NCBI RefSeq assembly: GCF_000218685.1 | Contig: NW_006763301.1 | Span: forward strand, 558,001-622,000 | Origin: Serpula lacrymans var. lacrymans S7.9 | Taxonomy: Eukaryota > Basidiomycota > Agaricomycetes > Boletales > Serpulaceae | DNA: 64,000 nt | Direction: 5' to 3' | Part shown: positions 46,501-59,288 of the stretch, piece by piece | Numbering within the stretch: position 1 is the stretch's first letter | How the letters are laid out: each line of letters opens with the position of its first letter | Translations under genes and position numbers: made by a program | Notes under the pieces: model-generated | Database searches by the model: none | The model's input: the letters and a program-made list of their open reading frames with translations, nothing else | What the model was told of the DNA's origin: nothing

Positions 46501-46570
46501 ATCAGCGATTCATGTTTTTTCGTTTCATGGGAATAGGGGCGTTTGGGGTCGTGACTTGTCAAAATTGTAG
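43543..46570 (+). CDS. External alternative NADH:ubiquinone oxidoreductase with EF hands (NDE type)
   Basis: Predicted 653 residues from 15 exons (first 43543-43986, last 46537-46570). An Arg/Ser-rich mitochondrial presequence is followed by one hydrophobic segment (YFLLSSTFGVLAIGAGIF), the FAD Rossmann motif RLVIVGGGWG, TLDPGDYHVTVVGSETFTTFTPLLP, a second dinucleotide fold FVVCGGGPTGVETAAE for NADH, and DVYAIGDCAT. An insert carries two EF hands, DADKDKNGKIDFDEWE and DLYDSDADNSLTLNEL, so calcium may regulate it, as in the N. crassa/plant external enzymes. The C-terminus (YAWRSVYWSEQVSARTRALLMIDWI) is the membrane-contact tail. It oxidises cytosolic NADH without pumping protons. Exon 8 is 30 nt and exon 6 is 39 nt. 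Confidence 0.95.
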
Positions 46571-46789
46571 ATCAATACATTATAGATATGTTATGATCAG
46601 GTACAGCAAGCGCCTCGTACAGTCTGTAACTAGAAGTAACAGTCATCTTTACCGTATTTCAAGCTGAATGCTATTTAGTAGTGCATAGTAAAACACAGTC
46701 GTTGCCGCTGAATGGACTCTTTACTTGTACCACATTCTAGTTTGTTTGGGCCATGGATACATCCCTAGCCAACTGTCCTACCTCTACTA

Positions 46790-49064
46790 CTACTCCTGCC
46801 ACTCGAAAGACCCGACGACGGCCGTCCGCCCTGTCAGCGACCCTTGTGTCGGTGAGAGGATCGTCATCTTGCGATTAGGGATGTCAAGGCTCGTACTGCA
46901 GAATGAAACGAAAGCGTCATGAGTAGCCGAATATTACAACGTAGTAAGGTAAGATGACGACAGGGACAAGTGACAAGTGATCCGTGGCAGACGGAAATAC
47001 GGGATTAACCAATGTGCCATCAAGCCCGAATAGCAAGATGCTTTACGGACCCGCACCACTTGCACCATCGGCTAACCCCATTGTGGCTATGAGGCAGTGA
47101 TGAAATGGTGCAATAGTGGCACAGCGGCACAGGGGCAGGGGGAGGGTATGTTCGTAAGATGATAAGTGCGGGGTGATAGTGCTTACATGATAAGGAACCC
47201 GATGACATGCAGGTCTAGGATTTCTTCGTCGTAGCGCTCGGATTCGTCGGGGTTGGGAGGGGCGAGGAGGGCGAGGACTGCGTTGAGCAGACCTGAGCTG
47301 GGTGAGGATGGGTCGACGAGGATGGGTTGCATCTCTGAGACTGTACGCGCTGCACCGATGGGGAGGGCCGAAGAGGGAGCCATCGTTTCTGTTTAATTTT
47401 CACGAAATGAAAAAAAAAATGAAATTGAAATGATTAGCAAAGACATGACTCGGAAAAAATGTCGCGCGAGATATGAAGGATACCTTGGCCGACGCGGTAG
47501 ATCGTGAGGTCGTCGAAGCTGAGGACGGTTGAGGAGGGAGAGAGGACGAGGTCGGCGGTCATTTCGCCGTCTACCATGCCTGATGGGATCCCTGGAGGGG
47601 GGTCGATGACTTGGCCGTACATGTAGGTGTGGAGCTGGTGCTTTTGCACGCGTTCGCGGTAGCTGTGGTCTAGTTCGACGACCTGTCAAGGCAAAAGTCG
47701 GTGTGGGGAGACAGGAAGAGGAGGGTGAGGGGGGCTGGGACGTACGCCTCCTGATTTTGGGATTTTAACTACTGCGAGACGGCTCCCGTAAAGCCGTTGC
47801 ATTTCGACGTTGAGTTTTTCGTGGCCGACGATGAGGATGACGTTGACTGTTTAGTTATGAGCAAGGTGGTTTTAACGTAGGAGGTGGGTTAGGACAGACT
47901 TCTGAATGCGTCTACACAGGCTTTGATAAGAGTATGTCGGTTCTCTGTGCTGGTTCCCGTGTTTGCGCTTGAGCTGAAGGATGAAGGTGTATCGATGATG
48001 AGGCCAGATGTGCGTCCTAAGCAGCGTATATTTATCAATCAAGGCTGTACTGATATTGTCGATTGACGCACCTTCGACGTCATTATAAAACCTTTCGCCG
48101 ATATTTTCTCCAAGGTTGCGGATGACACGGTCTAGGAGCGTTGGATTTCTCTTGATATCGGCGTGACCGTACCAGTAGACGAGAGGGAGGAGAGCGTTGG
48201 AGGGGAGTGCGGTGGGAGCTGAAGTGGCTGCTGAGCCTAGGGGGTTTGCGGGTGAGGCAGTCGGGATGGGGCTTGAGACGGGAGCGGCTGAGATGGCGCC
48301 TGGAGCTGACCAGCCTCCCTATATGAACGCAGCTCAGAATATAGCCCCTCAAGCCCAGCCACGAGGCCGTTCATAATGATTTTGGTACCACGATCTCACT
48401 CGACTCACCTCGCTTGGGTCGACGCTGACAAGTAAGGGCGACCAGTTCTGGCCTGCGCGGACTGCGTAGTTGGTTAGGATCTTGCATACGCTTGTTTTTC
48501 CAGAGTTTTCTGGGCCTAGGACGAGGACTCGGGGAGGGTCTGCGTTGGCGCTGGGGTCGTCGTCGGAAGCGGGGGATCCGTGGAGAGCGCGGAGTGCACG
48601 GACGCGCATCTGCTCGAATGCGATGTGGACATTTGCGTAGGCCGACATGGGCGTCTCCTCTGAGATATACTCGGTGGAGGCATTGCCTGTGATGTGCTAG
48701 CCGTATATGTCGATAAGTTAACGTGCACGAAAGGGAGGTTTGGAGAGGTGGGATGGGGGTATCTGGGAAGAAAGGGGTTCACTTATCTCTAGCGTGCATC
48801 CTTGCCATGTGTATATGGCCGCTTTACACTCGAAACCAAAAAGGTAGGCGATGCCTTCTACGAGTTCAGCGCCAAATATTTCTGCCTGTCCATCCAAGAG
48901 CTGGGGACGGGGATAAGAGGATGGAGGTCAGAGAGGAGTACTGGGTGGCTGATTGCGAAACTTGCCTTGATGGCTAGAGATGTTCCGGGATCGAGTTCGA
49001 ATCTGTACTCTGTCTCGGGTTCTAGGACCCACTCCTTTGTATTGTGCAAAGCATTAGAATGCAT
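46790..49064 (-). CDS. CLP1: Polyadenylation factor CLP1 (P-loop, polynucleotide-kinase family)
   Basis: Predicted 488 residues from nine exons (48966-49064, 48783-48900, 48409-48686, 48072-48318, 47900-48016, 47746-47846, 47484-47682, 47187-47388, 46790-46895). It begins EWVLEPETEYRFELDPGTSL and runs through AEIFGAELVEGIAYLFGFE and YTWQGCTLEI to Walker A LGPENSGKTSV. Later marks are LIIDTPSSF, VNVILIVGHEKLNVEM and the C-terminal NRKMTILSPTQGSLTGRTAVVGSFEW. CLP1 is part of cleavage factor IA in pre-mRNA 3'-end formation. The first intron has a GC donor (AAG/GCAAGT). The last intron (46896-47186) is unusually long at 291 bp. Its stop is 219 bp from the stop of the converging NADH dehydrogenase gene. 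Confidence 0.96.
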
Positions 49065-49735
49065 TGACTAGGATGTTTGTTCCGATGAAGCTACGGGAAA
49101 CAAGTTCAGGCTTTACAAAGTGAAACAAAACTGTGCTTTTTTGCTGGTTCAGACTGTGCAGATCTGATTGAAAACAAGGACATGCAACGGACAAGTGGTC
49201 ATGTCGGCTTTAGCCTTAGATTTCATTTGGCGGCGGCGAGAGACAGGCACGGCGTGGGTAAATCATGCCGCGGCCCGGCACGGTTAGGCACGGAAGGTAG
49301 AACATAGGAATATGACATAAGGTCCTTTATTGTCGTTGCCAAGTTTCAGCGACCGACCCACGTCGAAAAGCGACTATCAGACACATACTACATCCACCGA
49401 ATAGCTTGAGAGAATAAACATATAGCCAACAGGGAGCTGTCTATTCGAAGCCCCGAGCATGTAGGACCATGGTGTCATCATATTTCTCAAGACGCGCTAT
49501 GTTGGACACCGGGACACGCGTTGGAGGGAACGCGATGCATCCAGTGGAGATCCACATAGACAGACAATCTCAATCTACTCCTGCACCAATCACAGCACGG
49601 CCTAGCCATGGCGCTTCCCTATAGACTGATCAGTCCTCCTGTTGATCGCTGCCGTAATGCCCGTTGCGGTGTCCTTATAATCCCATACCACTCTCTTTCT
49701 CTCTCCTCGCTTCCTCTCTCCCTTCCCCTCCTTCC
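49065..49735. other. intergenic, divergent promoters
   Basis: 670 bp between CLP1 and the transporter. A CT-rich tract (about 49690-49730) directly precedes the transporter ATG. No gene seen. Confidence 0.5.
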
Positions 49736-52188
49736 ATGGATTCCTCAAGCGAAGACTCAGAGAAAAGGGGCCACTTGGGCTCACTTGCCAACTCTCTCGA
49801 CGTCGACGTCGGCGCACAGCTCACCGCCGGCAATGACAAACACCTCTCGACCGAAGAGGCCCTGCGCATAAGGTCATTCTTCATGTCAACACCTCACTCT
49901 TCTGAAACTCATTTTGCAATCCCTCCAGACGAAAGATCGACTGGCATATAATGCCTTTCATGTGCAGTGAGTCACCCGATACACTGTCCCCCTTCACTCA
50001 ACTCACCTGCCTTTTATTATTATCAGTCATGTATTTGTAAGTAGCCATGTTGTCCAACACCGCATGTGTCTGACGTCACCTAGGATCACTTTCATGGACA
50101 AGACAACATTGGGAGAGGCTGCTGTACTCGGCATATTGTAATCCTTTCATACACTTGGTTGGATATATCTCACACTTCAACAGGCCTGGTGCTCATTTGA
50201 ATGCCACGCAGTTCAACTGGCTAGGCACAATATTCTATTTCAGCTACCTTATCTTCCAGTATCCCCAAAATCTGGCTCTCCAGCGGTTCCCAGTTGGAAA
50301 GTGGATGAGGTGTGTTCTCATCGTGCATATAGTCCCACTGTCACTCATCTTCCTTGACTATATGCGCACTAGCATCAACATTTTTCTCTGGGCTGTCATA
50401 TTGCTATGTCATGCTGCATGTACCTCTTTCGGTGGTCTATTTGCTGTACGCTTCCTGCTAGGAGTCTGCGAGGGAGCAATCACACCAGGTTTCATGATCG
50501 TCACATCCATGTTCTACACTCGCGAGGAGCAGACCAGGCGTGTCGGATATTGGTGTACGTCATCACAGCATATCTCATGCAGACTGATATTAACCTTTAT
50601 CTCCCATGCCTATCAGTCCTCATGAATGGGATCGCTGTCATTGTCCTAGGCTTCTTGAGTTTCGGCGTCTTGCACATCGATACGGGTAAATTCCTCCCGT
50701 GGCAGTGGTGAGTGTGATTATAAATACTAGCTTGCCGGAAACTTGGCTGAGCGTTAATCAGGTTGATGATCATCACTGGCGCCTTGACTTTGGTCGTTTC
50801 TGTCGCCTTCTGGTTCTTATTTCCCGATTCGCCAACCACAGCTTGGTTCTTGACCCCTGAAGAAAGAGCGGCTGCGGTTGAGCGCATCAAGGTCAATCAG
50901 ACTGGACTGGAGAACAAACATTTCAAACTCGACCAGTGCGTCTATTTTTTCTTCTCCCGAAGCAGTATCTTCTCACATGTTATACTTGGCTCAGGTTCAC
51001 TGAGACGCTGACGGACCCAAGAACCTGGCTATTGGCATTCTTTGCTGCTGTATCGTGAGTAGCCATCTTTGATCTTCTTGCATGTATCATTCTGACAATG
51101 TGCTTCTAGGAACGTCGTGAATTCTGTATGGCCTTTCATAGCTCCTGTCAATACAACATAGCTCACACTACTTTAGCTCACTAATCAGCGTCAGCTCATT
51201 GTCGCACAGTTTGGTTTCAGTGATATCCAGACTACCCTTTTGGGTTGTGTCGATGGTGTCGTAGAGAGTGAGTGTACTACACAAATTCGTTTTATAGCCC
51301 TTGTTAAACCACTATCCTCAGTCATTGCGATATATGTTGGCGTTACACTGGCTTCTCAGTGGTTCATTGGCCGTGCTTACGCAGGAGTGCTCATGTACAT
51401 TCCTGCGATTCTCGGCGCCATCCTCGTCAACACTCTCCCGTCTGGGAACAAGATCGGTCTGCTCTTCTCGTACTGGGTATCAAGTAAGCAAAGCCCGATC
51501 TTACTCCTCTGATTTGCCTCGAGGCTCATTTTTGCATTTACCCAAATCCGTCCTATAGTTTTCGCAATTGCCCCATTCGCCATCTTCTTGGGCTGGGTGA
51601 GTTCGATAACTTCCGGACACACTAAACGTGAGTTTCCCGCATTTCTTTTTGAGTCTTGGTTCCAGCCTTCTTTTGCTGGGTCAAGTCTTCCTTTTCGGTC
51701 GCTGATCAGTTTGCGAAAAAACGAAAATAGGAATCACCACGAATGGTATTGTTCTGTGTGCCTATGCGATTGGTAATGCCGTAGGGCAATTCATGTGGAA
51801 GGCTCAGTACCAGCCCCGGTGTGTACGGAGTTTGTCAACGTGGCTCATTCCCGCTCATTTTTGGTTCTTGTTTTCTCTGCTTTCTAGAAACCATGTGCCG
51901 TGGGCAGTTATTGCGTCCTGCAACTTCGCATCTGCCATTGCCATGGTCATTCTGCGCTTCTGGTTCGTGTGGGACAACAAACGACGTGACGCAGAAAAGC
52001 ATGATGACACGTACGACGATGTCTATATCATGGTTGTAGAGGAAGATGGCACAAAGATTGAACGCAAGGTGGACAAGGTAAGTCTTGCTCGGTTCTCAAC
52101 ATGGACTGTACACGAGGCTGATGTTCTCTCTCAGGCCTTCCTCGATCTTAGTGACAAACAAAACAGAGATTTCCGCTATATCTTGTAG
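49736..52188 (+). CDS. MFS transporter, anion:cation symporter (allantoate permease/Dal5-like) family
   Basis: Predicted 513 residues from 16 exons. Family marks: RKIDWHIMPFM at the first helix, then IMYLITFMDKTTLGEAAVLGI, NWLGTIFYFSYLIFQYPQNL, CTSFGGLFAVRFLLGVCEGAITPGFM and MFYTREEQTRRVGYWFLMNG. Twelve hydrophobic segments can be followed. The central loop holds FLTPEERAAAVERIKVNQTG, typical of the Dal5/Tna1 group, which takes up allantoate, nicotinate, dipeptides or similar anions; the substrate is not predictable. Three exons are tiny: 10 nt (50027-50036), 16 nt (51110-51125) and 38 nt (49929-49966). All phases close, which supports them. Confidence 0.93.
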
Positions 52189-52403
52189 GGGGTTGATGAC
52201 GACATATATGAATACATTTTACACCTTGGAGAGAAAAATGCAGTCCAAACTCGTATAGATTGTATCTACTGATATATTTAAAAGCTTGTATCTATTGTAC
52301 CCACCACACTTAATTATATCCTTGAAGAACTTTGATAGCTCAGCGAATCGCAAATAGTGAGCATACTCTCATAGTGTGACGGACATGAACAGACAGCTTG
52401 TGA

Positions 52404-55400
52404 TTATAGAAAGGAAGCGAGCTTTAGAGGTTTACGGACTGCAGCAGAGTTACCCTCTAAGAATCGATACGTGACACGGTAGTCCTTCTTTACGTTCTTG
52501 CGCGTCGCTTCCTTCGCACTAGAAATTGAAGGCACGGTGATCAACCGTCCAAAGAAGTCAACCGGGGGCTGGGTTCCACCGTTTTTTTTTTCAGTCACGC
52601 GGATGATGTCGATGAAATGAGAAAGAGACACACCCTGTCTGCTATATCTGTCAGATCTGTGCGAGCGCGCTTGTTTGCTGGACCGGCACCCGAGGGATCA
52701 ATCCGCTTCAAGTCTCCAGCCATAGTGTTCGCAGCCTCTGCGCTGCCATGCTCCCCACCCTCTGCAGGCTCTCCAGCCCCACCCGACCTGCGAAACGTTC
52801 GGTTTCAAGATTACGTTGACAGAATGATGGAAACTGAACCTTTTGAAATAGTCAGTTTTGGTCTTTCCCCTCTCAACTGCGTCGGCGTGTCGAGCGATTA
52901 AAGCAGCATCGATCTATACAATTTTGAAATGAGCTGAACACGACTTCAGTCAGATGATGACACTGACGAACCTCTGCTGCTACCAAATGACGGACCGCGT
53001 ATCTCGATATGGCAATATCAGCTGCCCGTTTACCATCATACGTGACAAACACGTCGATTGGACTGACATAAAACGTCAATTTCAACTGTATCGCATAAGA
53101 CATCGCCTCACATACGGGTCTAACCGATATACGAGCTGTCCGTCCTCTGCTTTTTCTTGTACAAAACGCAATTCGAGAGATGTCATGATATCAACAAGAC
53201 GCGACAGTAATGCCCGCTCTGCTGGTTTGATGACTTGACTATTGACCTATACAAGGAAGTTATTCACCTGACTAGGTTCAATAACTATCGGAAAGACACT
53301 CACTGGCCGTAATGGAGGCGAAATAATCCGATTGATAAAGGGTGCAAATTCAAGCTGAAGGGTATTTCCGGTCACAAGATGTCTATAATCTCCAGCATTG
53401 CGGCCACATGCTGTCCTTATACCCTGTGATAGGTCCTTGTATATCTGTTCATTTGTTCGGGTTCGCTGAAGATTCTAAGGAGAAGGATTAGAAATAGAGC
53501 GTAAAGCAGTCAGATTGAGCAATGAAAGTACCTCCCAGTCTGTTTGGTCCTTCTCTACCCGCTGTGCCCCTCGTTCCTTGAAGAGGGAGTAAAAAGGTAC
53601 CAAGAAATAAGAAAGATACGAGTGTAGACCAAAGTCGCCGTCGGTATACATAATGGACGAGAAAGTATCAAATGTGACTAGCCAGTCATTTGCTTTTTCG
53701 TAATGTGCCAAGGTGGCATCATGTTGGCGACAATTGATATAATGAGCAAAACAACCTGCACGATTAATTTCAGTGTTTTGTGCATGATCAAGTCGTCGAA
53801 AAATAGAAGCTAACCAACGGCGACACTATTGGGGTTATTAAGACCTTCAACCTCGCGACTAAGTCGATTGACATATCGAGCCTCTTCATCCTCGCCGAGA
53901 CCAAGCTCCTTCACGCGTTTCCGTGACATCGGAGCGAATAGGTCATTAAGAACAGACGTAACCGTGGTATCAGCCTCTTTCATGCCGACTGTAGCACGAC
54001 GTATCAGGGGTTCTGTTACTTCCTCACTTTTTGATTTGATGAACTAAGGGGGATGCCCGTTATCGCTACTCGATCAGAGTTGATAATACAAGGTTCGAAC
54101 CTGGAGGGTATTGAGGCAGCCTCTCAAGTCGCCTCTGGCAACTCCAACAAGGGTAGTCAAAGCTCTGGAATCGGCTTTCAGGTCTTCAAATTGACATATT
54201 TCCCGCAGACGTTTGACGATGTGGATATCTGCTGGCCGCGTTAAACGTACTTGGCGAGCATGAGGCCGTAGTTTGGCCAAAGCAGGGGCATGCAGATCAT
54301 TGCAAATGCAAATGATAGGACGTAGAAGTGGCCGTTTGTCCTTTTTTTGTTTACCTTTCCCTGGAAGACAGTACATATAACGCATAATACGATACAAACT
54401 GAAGAAGTTACCTTACCTTTCTTTGGAGCATCATATGTTAACGAAACTAATTTTTGTACGAAACCCGACGTCTGAGGTGATAGTGAGTATGGTGAATATC
54501 ATTTAAAGTAATGACCAACATTATCTCCAGCACCTGTTGCTCCGTCAATTTCGTCGATAATGATAAGTACAGGTTTACTGCTTCCAATTGCTGAACCTGA
54601 CTCGAGTGCCGGTTGTATTCGCTCTTCAACGACTAGTCCAGAACGTGCATCACTTGGAGCAAGCGCCACTTCAAAACAGTAATTTTTATAAAATAAAATA
54701 AAATCTCACCTTGCATTTATTTCCATTACCTCATAGCCAGCTTGCTGTGCTATAACATGCGCCAATGTTGTTTTTCCGAGCCCAGGAGGTCCAGATAGTA
54801 AGAACAGCTAATGAGATATAAGAAATTGCGCATATAAGGTGTCATCATCAGACGAACTTTTTCATGTGGGCGGTGATATTCGTCGTCAGGATTGTGGTTT
54901 TCGTCGCCTTCTCTGGGCCGCTTCTTGCTTTTCCTTCTACCAAAAACGCACCAATCCCATTGCTTGACCCATTCCATGGTCTCTCGAGCTACCCGTTCAT
55001 TCCCCAAGAGTTCAGTGAATCGAAGTGGCCGATACCGATCTACCCATAAAGTATCATCTTGAGGCGCTCTAGATACTTCCTGCGGTGCACCTGCACCTGC
55101 AGCATTTCTGGGTACACAAGTGAGTAATCCAAAAGATAATATTGAAGTTTTTTACACACGATATTGATAGCTTTTCAGCTGTTATACTCGAAAGTTCGTC
55201 CATCAGTCGATGAATGGGGACATCGAGTAGATTACCCATCTTGAAGGAAGATTTAGCCTGAACTGAAGTTAAAAATATACGAGGTATTATGACAAAAGAA
55301 AAACTTGCGGCTTGTACACTGGTTACTCGTTTTCTACGCTTGATATATAGGGATTTGCCATCATAGGTGGTAGCTCGAACAGAAAGAAGAGGAAGATATG

Positions 55401-55963
55401 TCGGTAGTGAGGGGTGCGCCGTATTGGTTTCACTTGATGTATTTGGTGGTCTCGTAGGAATACCCAATAGTTCAGATAGATTAGGAAGGGGCTCGTCGTC
55501 TACAAACCACGTTATACAAAGTTCATTCGCACCACCACCGAGGACTAGTGCTCACCTTGTGATTCTGACAACAGACCTGTCGCGAAGAAATCGGTTGAAT
55601 TCTTCCGAGCTTGGGTGTTATAAGAGTCAAAATTACTGAGAAAGTCTAGTTTAACTCACTGATATTGATATCCTTAGAAGATGATCCTAAGAGCCCATTG
55701 CTGCTGAAAAATGACTCAACTGGAGGCTCCGATTCCATCACAACGGGGTGCTGCACTGATGTACATTCCTCCATCAGGTCTAGCATATCTTGCTCATGAA
55801 TGGTATCTGGCGCGGCGTAATCGTTGGAAATAGCTGATGGCCCTCCCAGCAAGCCATTAGATGTAAACCCACTGGTAGACGCTATAGACGCGTTCTCTAC
55901 TGCTATAGGATCCAGTAGTCCATTCGAAGTAAATGCTTCGACCATGCTTTGTCGGTGGGTCAT
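52404..55963 (-). CDS. CTF18: CTF18, large subunit of the alternative clamp loader
   Basis: About 876 residues in 17 exons. An N-terminal region carries a repeated SNGLL motif. The RFC-like AAA+ core follows: [22 protein letters not shown], Walker [27 protein letters not shown], Walker [32 protein letters not shown] and [13 protein letters not shown]. The C-terminus has VDFFGR, then [20 protein letters not shown], the Ctf18 signature that contacts Ctf8-Dcc1. The protein loads or unloads PCNA at forks and supports sister-chromatid cohesion. Exons between 52600 and 52970 (AGG GGA AAG..., and a Gly/Ala/Glu-rich one) were placed by phase and are less sure. The gene converges with the MFS gene across 215 bp. 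Confidence 0.92.
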
Positions 55964-56358
55964 GTATATTGAGCGGACGTTAGTGAGCCCAGAATTGGCG
56001 GAATAAGTCTAGGGAGTAAGTTTGAGACGCGTCTCTAACTACAATAAACCATGACACGCTCGTGTGAAAAGGCAGAACGCGTGTGTGGCGCGTCCATCTC
56101 AGAATTACTCAGAATTCTGACCAAGGTTTAACTGAACGATTTCACTAGAATTCTACATCACATCAACGATGCGAGAAACTGAATTGAATTGTAAGATATT
56201 TTAAGGTAAAGATTGTGAGTATTTGTAAATAAAGGAATATTTTATGGCCAGCGCATCGACATTGCATGATTGTTCGACCGCGCTAGCCACAGGCTGAGCT
56301 TTGATCTGAGGAATATCTTGATAGCGAGGGTAACGTAAGAAAAAGACGCAAGACGAGC
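55964..56358. other. intergenic
   Basis: 395 bp: CTF18 promoter and 3' flank of the aminotransferase gene. No gene seen. Confidence 0.5.
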
Positions 56359-58234
56359 TCATAGATGGGCCATGATTTTATGCTCCAAGTGCGATGTGTC
56401 TGCAGCCTCTTCGAAGAACTCTCGTAATGCACGACCTAAGCGGATCATGCCTTTTTCGATGGTTTCTTCTGTCCCAGCGAATGTTCCACGGAAGGAATTG
56501 ATACGCTGGAAATCACCATCAATCAGTCAAGTCGACAATTTGATCAAGAAACGAGAATACGTACATCACGTATGGGAATATGATGAGGGCTTACGACAGA
56601 TAACGGATCTTCTTCCATGGCAAAAATAGCTGAAGGCATCAGAACCACATCAAAGTCCATGAATTTTTTGAAAAGATCATGCAACAAAAGCTCCGTATTT
56701 GTCCGGGGGGAAACGGACGAACCCCCTCTATTTGAGCGCGAGCGGTAACGAGGATGACGGTCGAAGTTTACTGTTACCCAGACGAACATGCCAGCTTCTG
56801 GAACATTGATGCTCGCATAACCAGTTGGCTCAACCTCGCGACGGAAAGCTTCGAGTAGGAAGTCTCGACGTCGCTGATAATCAACGCGTAAACTTTGTAT
56901 CCACCTGCAGAAACCGTCCATCTGCCAACCATTCTTGCCAAGCATTTCCGTGACGAAAACTTGTCCAAAGGCATGTGGATGTTGTGGGCCAGAGTCGGTA
57001 TAAGTTACTAGTTTGTGATGGAATAGATGGTTGCTTGAAATCCACCCCAGTCGCATACCTGGAGCTAAGATCTTACTGAAGCTAGAAAACATACAAAGCT
57101 CAAGCGGCGCGGTGGAGACGATTCACAACAGCTACTCACCTATCGATTCGCAGAACGCGACCGTCAACATCCATAGACAAGAGACTGGGGATTAGTGATT
57201 GTGCAAACTTCTCGCTGAATTCACCCTTCTCCGCTGATGCAGTTACAGGTGGCAAATCATACTGCAAGAAATAATAGGGGTCTTCATGCCAATAAGACGA
57301 AATATATATTAAAGAATACGCATTGGCTTACCATCTTCAATGATGATCAAGTCCCACCGACGGGCTATCGCATAGATCTCCTTTCTACGCTGCAGGCTCA
57401 ATGTGGTACCAGTTGGGTTTTGTCCAACACTAACATGAAATAAAGAATGCTATATGTGCGCAGGAGGAAGAAACTCACGGTACGATGTACAGCACATGAG
57501 GCCGTCTGCCACGTCGCGGGTCCCAATGCTGAAGCACCCTTTCAATTTCCCCCGGGATAATACCTCCTTTGTCCATTTTGATCCCGAGCCATTTAATACC
57601 ATATGATAGCGGAGCATTCGTCATACCTATAGGCGGGTCAGCATCCTCCGTAGTTACAGCGAAAAATCACCACACACCAGGGAACGAAAATTCGTCTGTG
57701 AGGAAATGATCACCCCTTTCACCGAGCATGCGGAAAACTTTGGTGATACCATCCGAGTTACCCAAGGTTAAGGTTACGGCATGGTTAGGAGGAGAATGGA
57801 AAAATTGTGTCAAGTCAGAAAGAGCTTTCTGACACTCGGGCAGTCCAGCTCCATGCGTGTATTGGAACGCATTCCGGAGACTGAGTGCGCTGGGCTGATC
57901 CTTATAGGAGTGGAAAAACTGTGTGTCGCTTGACCCATTTCGCCATGAAGATACAGGATCTGCTTGGTTGACAGCAGGAACCTCAAACGACATCTTTCGG
58001 AAAGGATAGAGGGAGTGATGCGGGTCACCTAGTAAAAGAGTTCAAGAGCCAAAGAAAAAAGGGGAAGTACATTCTATGCTGACCATTGGCCATGTTAGCG
58101 ATGTCTGGTTTGTTGGCACCTTGCACCATTCGCCAAACATCCTTCATTGGATTGGGGAGCCTGTCTCGGGCCTCTGTCGAGAGATGGTGCGAAAGGTCGA
58201 TGGAATCGACGTTGCGTGGATTGACTGTCGGCAT
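56359..58234 (-). CDS. PLP-dependent aminotransferase, aromatic/2-aminoadipate (ARO8-like) family
   Basis: Predicted 517 residues from seven exons (58084-58234, 57678-58028, 57479-57626, 57332-57429, 57140-57281, 56565-57081, 56359-56505). Fold type I landmarks: YTHGAGLPECQKAL, TLGNSDGITKVFRML, VGQNPTGTTLS, IIEDDPYYFLQYD (aspartate that contacts the pyridine nitrogen) and the lysine motif DSFSKILAPGMRLGW, where K forms the Schiff base. The C-terminal part has EAGMFVWVTV and IRLGRALREF. This is the Aro8/Lys-biosynthetic aminotransferase group acting on aromatic amino acids or 2-aminoadipate, in the cytosol. Which substrate dominates cannot be told from sequence. Confidence 0.93.
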
Positions 58235-59288
58235 ATTGAAATGAACTAAACCGGTATTGATTCAAAGAGTGTCGAGGTTGAGCGAGCTCAAGACCGAAAT
58301 TAAAGAAAGACTGGTCAAAGGTTTAAGTATGTCCACCCGAACGAACTACTCATTCCCAGGCTTGCAAGAGACGTGGGAGGAGAGAAGAACAGGATAGTCA
58401 ATACTGACACTCGTGAACTAAAAGATCACTTCTCGCGGGGGAAGAGGGATGATAGGCTGATGAGACCTGAAACTCGATATATATTAATGCACTAGAAAGG
58501 GATCAGGAATGATCTGGCAACAATGTGCCGACCCCTGATGTCCATAGGGCACCATGGACGAAATGCTCGGACCATGACACGCCGTCTACGACGAACTGAG
58601 CTGCCGAACGCTCCACCGCCTTATTACGTTAAATCAGGCGAGTGTACCAAAATGAATAACACGCAGTGTAAAACGTACAATGTTATCCTATCTTCTCCTA
58701 TCTTTGTGGCCTGATCTGATTGTATGCGGGGCATTCTAGAAGCACAAAAAACCTAGATAGCATCAGAACCAGCAGCACCAAATTGCCGTTGATCGCAGAA
58801 ACCTACAATCAGAGTTACTATCTCGAGAAGCCTGTATGGAGCCCAGAGCTCGATTCTCGGTCGAGCACGAGGTATACGCTGGTACCCGGCGCTAATTTTA
58901 CCATGATGTCGTTGCTGATCGCCAGGACAAACATGAAACTTTGCTCGGAGACTTTGAAATTTGGAAAAAAAAAATGACTCAAGACGACGCACAAGGTCAC
59001 CGTGACCATGGTCACACATGGACATATATCATTTCACACAATCACAGACCATGAGCTCTAAAACCCTAAAAATACGCACGAAACAACTGTGATATTTGGT
59101 GACAATACGATACAAATGCAGGATATACGTTGCAGAATGAAATAGTGAAAGATGATAGGTTAAACATGTGGCAGAACGTTCGTTACATACCAAAAAGCAC
59201 ACTTGCAAATATGTTAGGGTTTCGCAGGCCGGTGCCAATAAGGATGAGGATATAAGTTGATAATACCATGTGTAACGTGAGAAATGCT
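58235..59288. other. intergenic
   Basis: 1.05 kb between the aminotransferase start and the kinase stop (both genes on the minus strand). A TATATATT lies near 58478-58485 on the promoter side. No gene is supported; frames near 58720-59030 are short on both strands. Confidence 0.45.
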
